Assembly: GCA_002413305.1 (NCBI GenBank)
Contig: DHWS01000060.1
Span: forward strand, 1-34,327
Reading direction: 5' to 3'
DNA: 34,327 bases
Origin: Actinobacteria bacterium UBA5176
Lineage (GTDB): Bacteria; Actinomycetota; UBA4738
The notes under the pieces: model-generated
What the model was told of the DNA's origin: nothing
The model's input: only the letters and a program-made list of their open reading frames with translations
Database searches by the model: none
In this document: positions 30,077-34,327 of the stretch, piece after piece
Position numbering within the stretch: position 1 is the first letter of the stretch
Layout: each line of letters begins with the position of its first letter
Position numbers and translations under genes: made by a program

Positions 30077-31255
30077 GTGCCTGACGTCCGCCCGTTCACC
30101 GGCCTCCTGTATGACGAAGGAGCTGGCCCACTCGAGGTACTGACGGCGCCACCGTACGACGTGATCTCGCCGATGGATCAGGATCGCCTCTATGCCGCGA
30201 GCCCCTACAACATCGTGCGGCTCATCCTCGGGAAGGAGGAGCCCGGCGACGACGCCTCCGTCAACAAGTACACCAGGGGCGGGTCGGCGCTCCGATCGTG
30301 GCGCGATCGGGGCGTCCTCAAGCCCACGCCTCAGCCGTCCCTCTTCCCGTACGAACTCTCGTTCCACTTCGGTGGGGTGTCGCGGCGTATCCGCGGACTG
30401 ATCGCCGAGGTGGGCCTGGAGCCCTGGGGAGGGTCGATCGTGCCCCACGAACGCACCATGCCCGGGCCCATCGAGGACCGCCTCGCGCTGATCCGCGAGG
30501 TCCGGGCGAACCTCTCCCCCGTGTACAGCGTCTTTCCGGACGCTTCGTCCGAGGTGACGGAGTTCCTGGACGCCGCTATGCGTGGACCCCCGGACCGGGA
30601 GGTGATGGACGACGCCGGCACCCGTCACCGATTGTGGGTGACCACCGACGACATCGGACGCGCGGTCGAGGCCATCTGGTCGAAGACCCTGATGATCGCC
30701 GACGGCCACCACCGCTACACGGTCGCGCTCGCCCATCGCGAGGAGATGCGCGAGCGTCATGGGCCCGGCCCATGGGATTCCACGATGATGTTCGTCGTGG
30801 ACGCCGGCTCAGAGGATCCACCCGTCCTGCCGATCCACCGGCTCGTGGCCGACGGCATCCCCCGCGACGGGCAGGATGGCGAGCTGGTCCGCGACATGGC
30901 CGAGGTGCTGGCCACCCTGCGTGACGAAGACCTCACCGTCGGCGTCGTCGAGATGGAACGGGGCCAGCTCGTCCATCGGGTCGAACGGCTCCCCGGCGCA
31001 CCCCCGACCGTGTGCTCGCTCCACGAGCACGTGCTCGACCGAGTCCCCGACGACAAGATCCGGTTCGTCCCCGACTCGGTGGCGGCGGAGCAGGCCGTGC
31101 TCGCGGGCCGTGCGACGATCGCCTATCTCCTCCCGCCGACCCGGGTGGACCGGGTCTGGAGCGTGGTTCGGAGCCAGGCGCGCCTTCCCCAGAAGTCCAC
31201 GTACTTCTGGCCGAAGCCCCGGACCGGGATGGTGATCCGGCCCCTCGACCCCTAG
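30077..31255 (+). CDS. DUF1015 family protein
   Basis: 392 residues from a GTG at 30077 (V-PDVRPFTGLLYDEGAGPLEVLTAPPYDVIS). The long upstream frame has no supported start. Family landmarks are APPYDVISP, SPYNIVRLILG, GLIAEVGLEPWGGSIVPHERTMPGPIEDRLALIREVRANLSPVYSVF, the conserved IADGHHRYTVAL, and the C-terminal IAYLLPPTRVDRVWSVVRSQARLPQKSTYFWPKPRTGMVIRPLD. The family is widespread in bacteria but has no established function; the conserved polar motifs look enzymatic. Confidence 0.9.
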   Translation: MPDVRPFTGLLYDEGAGPLEVLTAPPYDVISPMDQDRLYAASPYNIVRLILGKEEPGDDASVNKYTRGGSALRSWRDRGVLKPTPQPSLFPYELSFHFGGVSRRIRGLIAEVGLEPWGGSIVPHERTMPGPIEDRLALIREVRANLSPVYSVFPDASSEVTEFLDAAMRGPPDREVMDDAGTRHRLWVTTDDIGRAVEAIWSKTLMIADGHHRYTVALAHREEMRERHGPGPWDSTMMFVVDAGSEDPPVLPIHRLVADGIPRDGQDGELVRDMAEVLATLRDEDLTVGVVEMERGQLVHRVERLPGAPPTVCSLHEHVLDRVPDDKIRFVPDSVAAEQAVLAGRATIAYLLPPTRVDRVWSVVRSQARLPQKSTYFWPKPRTGMVIRPLDP

Positions 31256-31312
31256 CGTCGAGGGACCCGCCGGCATCCGTTCGACGGAGACCCGCTCTCT
31301 TGTGGTTCGCGG

Positions 31313-31627
31313 TCAATCGCTCTCGGTCTGCTCCAGTTTCTTCACCTCCGTCGCGACCACCTCGGTGACGGACCGGCCACCGCCTCCGTCCCGGAAGAAG
31401 CGCCGGATCAGGTGACCACGAACGAGCACGGCGTCGCCTTTCAGGAGCGGCTCGCAGCTCTTTCGTGGAACCCGGTCCCACGCCGACACCGGGAGGGGGA
31501 GGACTCGCCTTCCGGCTTCCGGAACGTGAAGACGGAACCTGGTCACCTTGTCCCCGGAGGGCATCTCCTTCACCTCCGGCTCGTCGGACAGCCGCCCGGC
31601 GAGCACCACGACGTTCACTGCAACCAT
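31313..31627 (-). CDS. Short single-stranded DNA-binding (OB-fold) protein
   Basis: 104 residues from the ATG at 31627 with GGGGG 5 nt upstream. VNVVVLAGRLSDEPEVKEMPSGDKVTRFRLHVPE opens an SSB-type OB fold, and DAVLVRGHLIRRFF, then GRSVTEVVATEVKKLE completes it. It ends right after the fold (EQTESD) and lacks the Gly-rich linker and acidic DDDIPF-type tail of replicative SSB. The conserved W in VSAWDRVPRKS is present. It may be a secondary SSB-like protein, used for example in DNA uptake or repair. Confidence 0.82.
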   Translation of the reverse strand: MVAVNVVVLAGRLSDEPEVKEMPSGDKVTRFRLHVPEAGRRVLPLPVSAWDRVPRKSCEPLLKGDAVLVRGHLIRRFFRDGGGGRSVTEVVATEVKKLEQTESD

Positions 31628-31650
31628 GGCTTCCCCCTTCCGCCTTCGGC

Positions 31651-31656
31651 AGGATA
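31651..31656 (-). promoter_or_regulatory. Candidate -10 element of the SSB-like gene
   Basis: Minus-strand TATCCT ends 23 nt before the ATG and leaves room for the G-rich ribosome-binding site. No strong -35 was found. Confidence 0.35.
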
Positions 31657-31715
31657 GCGAGGGGGTACGACATTCGATCACCCGCCGGTCGCTGCCCCGT
31701 TACCAGGGGTGCCGG

Positions 31716-31721
31716 TAGACT
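31716..31721 (+). promoter_or_regulatory. -10 element of the MBL-fold gene (leaderless)
   Basis: Plus-strand TAGACT ends 6 nt before the GTG start. The same hexamer precedes gcvPA. No convincing -35 is visible. Confidence 0.4.
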
Positions 31722-31727
31722 CGGCCG

Positions 31728-32684
31728 GTGACCTCGACCGTCGAAGTGGCCGAAGGCGTCGTGGCGATCGACACCATGATGGCCGGCCGGGAGAAGGTTA
31801 CCTCCGGATACCTCCTTCGTGCGTCCGAACCGGCTCTGATCGAGACCGGGCCGACCACCTCGGTCCCCGCCGTGCTGGCGGGCCTCGGCTCACTCGGTCT
31901 GGGACCGAACGACCTCGCTCACATCGTCGTGACGCACATCCACCTCGACCACGCCGGGGGTGTCGGCGCGCTGTCGGGCCACTTCCCGAAAGCCACCGTG
32001 TGGGTCCACGAGCGGGGTGCCCCGCACCTCGCCGAGCCCGACCGCTTGGTGAAGAGCGTCGCCAGGCTGTACGGCGAGGAACGGATGCGGGCGCTGTTCG
32101 GGCCGGTCGAACCGGTCGAGCCGGACCGGTTGCGATCGGTCTCGGACGGAGATCGGATCGCACTCGGGGATCGAGACATCGACGTGATGTACACCCCCGG
32201 TCATGCCTCTCATCACGTGGCGCTCGCCGACTCCCGGACGGGGGCGGTGTTCACGGGCGACGCGCTGGGGATCCACCTGCCGGACGTCGGCGTGCTTCGC
32301 CCGGCCACTCCTCCCCCCGACGTCGACGTCGAGCAATCCCAGCAGAGTATCCAGCGCATCCGGGAGCGTGCCCGGTCGTCCGTGCTGATGTTCAGCCACT
32401 ACGGCCCCGTGTCCGAGGTAGACGAACTCTGTGAGATCGCCAGCTCGAGGCTGACCCGGTGGGCCGGTGTGGTTCGCGCCGCGATGGATCAGACCGACGA
32501 CTTGGACCGGATCGCCGAGATGCTCGACCGGGGGACGGCCGACGAGTTCGACGGCTCGCCGGATCCAGGGCCTGCCCGGGAGCGCTACGAGCTGCTGGCG
32601 ACCATGAAGATGAACGCCGCGGGACTGGTCCGGTACTGGCAGAAGCGCGCCGAACGTGAGGCGGCCGAGCGCGACCCGGAGTGA
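31728..32684 (+). CDS. Metallo-beta-lactamase-fold hydrolase
   Basis: 318 residues. The metal motif THIHLDHAGG gives His70, His72, Asp74 and His75; a later ligand His follows in YTPGHASHHVAL and an Asp in FTGDALG. After the core (about 1-225) an all-helical C-terminal part (about 230-318) resembles the region found in glyoxalase-II-like and lactonase-like relatives. The substrate (thioester, lactone or phosphodiester) cannot be told from sequence. It is convergent with the large TPR gene, 7 bp apart. Confidence 0.9.
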   Translation: MTSTVEVAEGVVAIDTMMAGREKVTSGYLLRASEPALIETGPTTSVPAVLAGLGSLGLGPNDLAHIVVTHIHLDHAGGVGALSGHFPKATVWVHERGAPHLAEPDRLVKSVARLYGEERMRALFGPVEPVEPDRLRSVSDGDRIALGDRDIDVMYTPGHASHHVALADSRTGAVFTGDALGIHLPDVGVLRPATPPPDVDVEQSQQSIQRIRERARSSVLMFSHYGPVSEVDELCEIASSRLTRWAGVVRAAMDQTDDLDRIAEMLDRGTADEFDGSPDPGPARERYELLATMKMNAAGLVRYWQKRAEREAAERDPE

Positions 32685-32691
32685 ACCTCCG

Positions 32692-33696
32692 TCAGGACAG
32701 CCCGGCCAGCCGCTCGGCCGCGTCGAAGGCGGCAGGGTCGTGTCGCACGACGCGCCGGAACTCGGCGGCGGCTTCGGTCCGGCGACCCGCCCGCTCCAGG
32801 AGATCGCCCATCGCGTACCACATCCGAAGGTCTTCCTCCCCGGCGCCGCCGTCCCGCTGATGGGACGCATGTGTCTTCAACAGGCCGATACCTTCGTCGA
32901 AGCGACCCATGTCTCCCAGTGCCGCCGCCCCCACGATCGCGGCTTCCGCCTTCGCTTCCTCGGGAACGCGCGCGTGGAGCGCCGCCCGCGCCGTCTCCAG
33001 CGCCTTGTCCGGAGCTCCGAGGGCCCGATGCGAATCGGCGATCAGGTGGTTCTGGTCCAGCCGGCCAGTGAGACGCCGGTAGGCCTGCAGCTCGCGCAGC
33101 GCCTCCTGGAACCGTCCGGCCCGGTACAGGGCCATGCCCAGCACCTCCCGCACGGCCCCCGACCTCGGGGCCAGTTCCTTCGCCTCCAGGGCTTCCCGTG
33201 CCGCCGCCCCTTCCCGCCCGCGTTCCAGCAGGCCGACGGCCTGCTGGAAGGCTCGAACCGCGCGGTCGGTCTGACCCGGCTTGGCCGTGGCTCGGATCTC
33301 TTCGACCAGCGAACGCGGAGCCGGCGGGCTCGGACGTCCGGTCGGGCGTGGTCCCCGGGCCTTCTCCGGTGCTGCTGCGCCTGGCGATCGGGCCGGCGCA
33401 CCCGAACCGGCCCCCGCTCCCGGCCTCCCGGACCTGGACGCAACGGCACGCTTGCCGGAGGTGCCCGAGGTCCTCGAGGAGCCCCCGAAAGCCGCTTTCC
33501 TCTTCTCCCCCGAGCTTGCCCGGTAGCTCGCCTTCCCTCCCGCATCGCCAATACGCCGAGCGGTCGCGCCGGTGCGGGTTCGGGTTCCGCTGGCTCCTCC
33601 CCCGGATACGCTGCGGCCGCCAGCTGCTCGAACGGCCCGTCCTGCGGGGGGCGTGCGGGGGTTGTTTCGACGCTTGGGAAACCTCGGTTCGGCCAT
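32692..33696 (-). CDS. Large TPR protein with basic disordered N-terminus
   Basis: 334 residues from the ATG at 33696. Residues 1 to about 125 are low-complexity and strongly basic (Arg, Gly, Ser, Pro, Ala), for example MAEPRFPKRRNNPR and RPTGRPSPPAPRS. Residues about 128-334 form about five TPR-like helical pairs, including AVRAFQQAVGLLERGREGAAAREALEAKELAPRS, VREVLGMALYRAGRFQEALRELQAYRRLTG and MWYAMGDLLERAGRRTEAAAEFRRVVRHDP. It corresponds in position and type to Rv1691 near tlyA-nadK. The basic tail could bind RNA or DNA; this is an inference from charge, and the gene lies next to an rRNA operon. Confidence 0.87.
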   Translation of the reverse strand: MAEPRFPKRRNNPRTPPAGRAVRAAGGRSVSGGGASGTRTRTGATARRIGDAGGKASYRASSGEKRKAAFGGSSRTSGTSGKRAVASRSGRPGAGAGSGAPARSPGAAAPEKARGPRPTGRPSPPAPRSLVEEIRATAKPGQTDRAVRAFQQAVGLLERGREGAAAREALEAKELAPRSGAVREVLGMALYRAGRFQEALRELQAYRRLTGRLDQNHLIADSHRALGAPDKALETARAALHARVPEEAKAEAAIVGAAALGDMGRFDEGIGLLKTHASHQRDGGAGEEDLRMWYAMGDLLERAGRRTEAAAEFRRVVRHDPAAFDAAERLAGLS

Positions 33697-33705
33697 GGGC
33701 CAGCA

Positions 33706-33711
33706 ACCTTA
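33706..33711 (-). promoter_or_regulatory. -10 element of the large TPR gene
   Basis: Minus-strand TAAGGT ends 9 nt before the ATG, leaving almost no leader. No clear -35 is visible. Confidence 0.4.
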
Positions 33712-33765
33712 TCGCACGTGGCTGCGGCTTCGGGCCACGGCATCAGACCCGTACCGGAAACGCAG

Positions 33766-33790
33766 ATGAGGCCCCTCGCGGGGGCCTCAT
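33766..33790 (-). terminator. rRNA operon terminator
   Basis: Ten-bp perfect stem ATGAGGCCCC (33766-33775) and GGGGCCTCAT (33781-33790) with a 5-nt loop, directly after the 5S gene on the minus strand. It is followed by CTGCGTTT, a weak T-rich tail. Confidence 0.8.
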
Positions 33791-33799
33791 CTCGAAGAG

Positions 33800-33917
33800 T
33801 CTCGGCGGCGACCTACTCTCCCACCCCGTCGCCAGGGCAGTACCATCGGCGCTGGAGGGCTTAACTTCCGGGTTCGGAATGGGACCGGGTGTTTCCCCTC
33901 CGCTATGGCCACCGAAA
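33800..33917 (-). rRNA. rrf: 5S ribosomal RNA
   Basis: About 118 nt. The minus strand carries the diagnostic GGGAAACACCCGGTCCCATT, CCGAACCCGGAAGTTAAGCC and GGGAGAGTAGGTCGCCGCC strings, and the two ends pair (TTTCGGTGGC with GCCGCCGAGA). Ends are good to a few nt. Confidence 0.96.
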
Positions 33918-34070
33918 CGGTGGGCCTCGCCACGACCGCCCCGGATCCCAACCGGGATCGAAACGGCCGCGCGAGAAACGTTGTGAGGATGCGAGCCTCC
34001 GGGCCGGCCCTTCCCGGCGAAACGCCGGAAGGGTCGCGGGCCCCGGAACTCGATAGCGAGCGCGAGCAAG
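33918..34070 (-). other. 23S-5S internal transcribed spacer
   Basis: About 150 nt between the 23S 3' end and the 5S 5' end. No tRNA is present. It contains inverted GC-rich segments around 33998-34030 (GGGCCGGCCC.. and CCGGCGAAACGCCGG) that could form processing hairpins. Confidence 0.75.
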
Positions 34071-34327
34071 AGTCAAGTCCTCGGCCTATTAGTACCGGTC
34101 GGCTCAACACGTTACCGTGCGTACACCTCCGGCCTATCTACCTCGTAGTCTCCGAGGGGCCTTACTCCATTACGGATGGGAGATCTCATCTTGGGGCGAG
34201 CTTCGCACTTAGATGCTTTCAGCGCTTATCCCTGCCGAACGTGGCTAACCAGCCGTGCCGCTGGCGCGACAACTGGCACACCAGAGGTCCGTCCGCCCCG
34301 GTCCTCTCGTACTGGGGGCAGCTCCCC
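34071..34327 (-). rRNA. rrl: 23S ribosomal RNA (partial, 3' end only)
   Basis: About 257 nt of the 3' end; the rest lies beyond the right edge. The sarcin-ricin loop AGTACGAGAGGACCGG is visible on the minus strand (34298-34313), and the conserved GGTACTAATAGGCCGAGG closes the 3' end. The exact 3' end is uncertain by several nt. Confidence 0.95.

Noticed and set aside
31256..31286. CGTCGA...TCGACG inverted repeat after the DUF1015 gene as a terminator
   Set aside because: Only 6 bp with a loop of about 19 nt and no T-run; too weak to call.

Overview
The window is high-GC, gene-dense chromosomal DNA, mostly coded on the minus strand. Gene order points to the phylum Actinomycetota. Two blocks that are separate in Mycobacterium tuberculosis lie next to each other here. 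One resembles Rv1826-Rv1832 (gcvH, garA FHA protein, ftsR MerR protein, DUF151 nuclease, second MerR protein, glycine decarboxylase). The other resembles Rv1691-Rv1713 (TPR protein, HAD-GNAT phosphatase, tlyA, nadK, steA, mctB/steB, pyrG, Nudix, xerD, scpA, scpB, rluB, cmk, der). The split glycine decarboxylase (gcvPA rather than one long gcvP), the xerD-deoB-deoA-site-2-protease insertion and the manC-like fusion suggest a deep-branching, probably uncultured actinobacterial lineage, not a classical Mycobacteriales or Streptomyces genome. This placement is inferred from recalled gene order, not from a database search.

Layout, left to right. 1-6164 (minus): partial gcvPA, a small PD-(D/E)XK-like protein, a MerR regulator, DUF151 nuclease, hpt, a D-Ala-D-Ala carboxypeptidase, ftsR, a garA-like FHA protein and gcvH. 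6238-9439 (minus): a sugar-nucleotidyltransferase/phosphohexomutase fusion and a CDP-alcohol phosphatidyltransferase. 9460-9534: tRNA-Pro(GGG). 9579-14101 (minus): der, cmk, a candidate parS site, rluB, scpB, scpA. 14278-18545 (minus): site-2 protease, deoA, deoB, xerD and a tiny upstream ORF. 18637-26797 (minus): Nudix hydrolase, pyrG, a PNPT-family membrane transferase, a GT2 glycosyltransferase, steB, steA, nadK, tlyA and a phasin-like protein with a Lys/Ala repeat tail. 26937-28189 (plus): SCP2-like protein and rhomboid protease. 28218-29914 (minus): HAD-GNAT phosphatase and a TPR protein. 30077-31255 (plus): DUF1015 protein. 31313-31627 (minus): short SSB-like protein. 31728-32684 (plus): metallo-beta-lactamase-fold hydrolase. 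32692-33696 (minus): large TPR protein. 33766-34327 (minus): terminator, 5S rRNA and the 3' end of a 23S rRNA.

Themes. Many minus-strand genes are joined by 4-nt ATGA/GTGA/TTGA overlaps, implying strong translational coupling: tlyA-nadK, steA-steB-GT2-PNPT, deoB-deoA-S2P, scpA-scpB, cmk-der. A second group of genes has no clear Shine-Dalgarno sequence but a -10-like hexamer 6-11 nt before the start codon, suggesting widespread leaderless or near-leaderless transcription. Functionally the window combines one-carbon/glycine metabolism and its regulators, nucleotide salvage and synthesis (hpt, deoAB, cmk, pyrG, nadK), chromosome segregation and dimer resolution (xerD, scpAB, candidate parS), ribosome maturation (der, rluB, tlyA) and cell-envelope biogenesis (carboxypeptidase, SteAB, PNPT/GT2, PgsA-like, sugar nucleotide synthesis).

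No prophage, insertion sequence or CRISPR array was seen, and no gene-free gap exceeds 300 bp. The points most worth a second look are the SteA-SteB-GT2-PNPT module, the parS-like site beside cmk, rluB and scpAB, the nuclease-like gene coupled to the MerR gene, the mutase domain with lost catalytic motifs, the rluB start problem, the coupled mini-ORF before xerD, and the paired inverted repeat between the TPR and DUF1015 genes.
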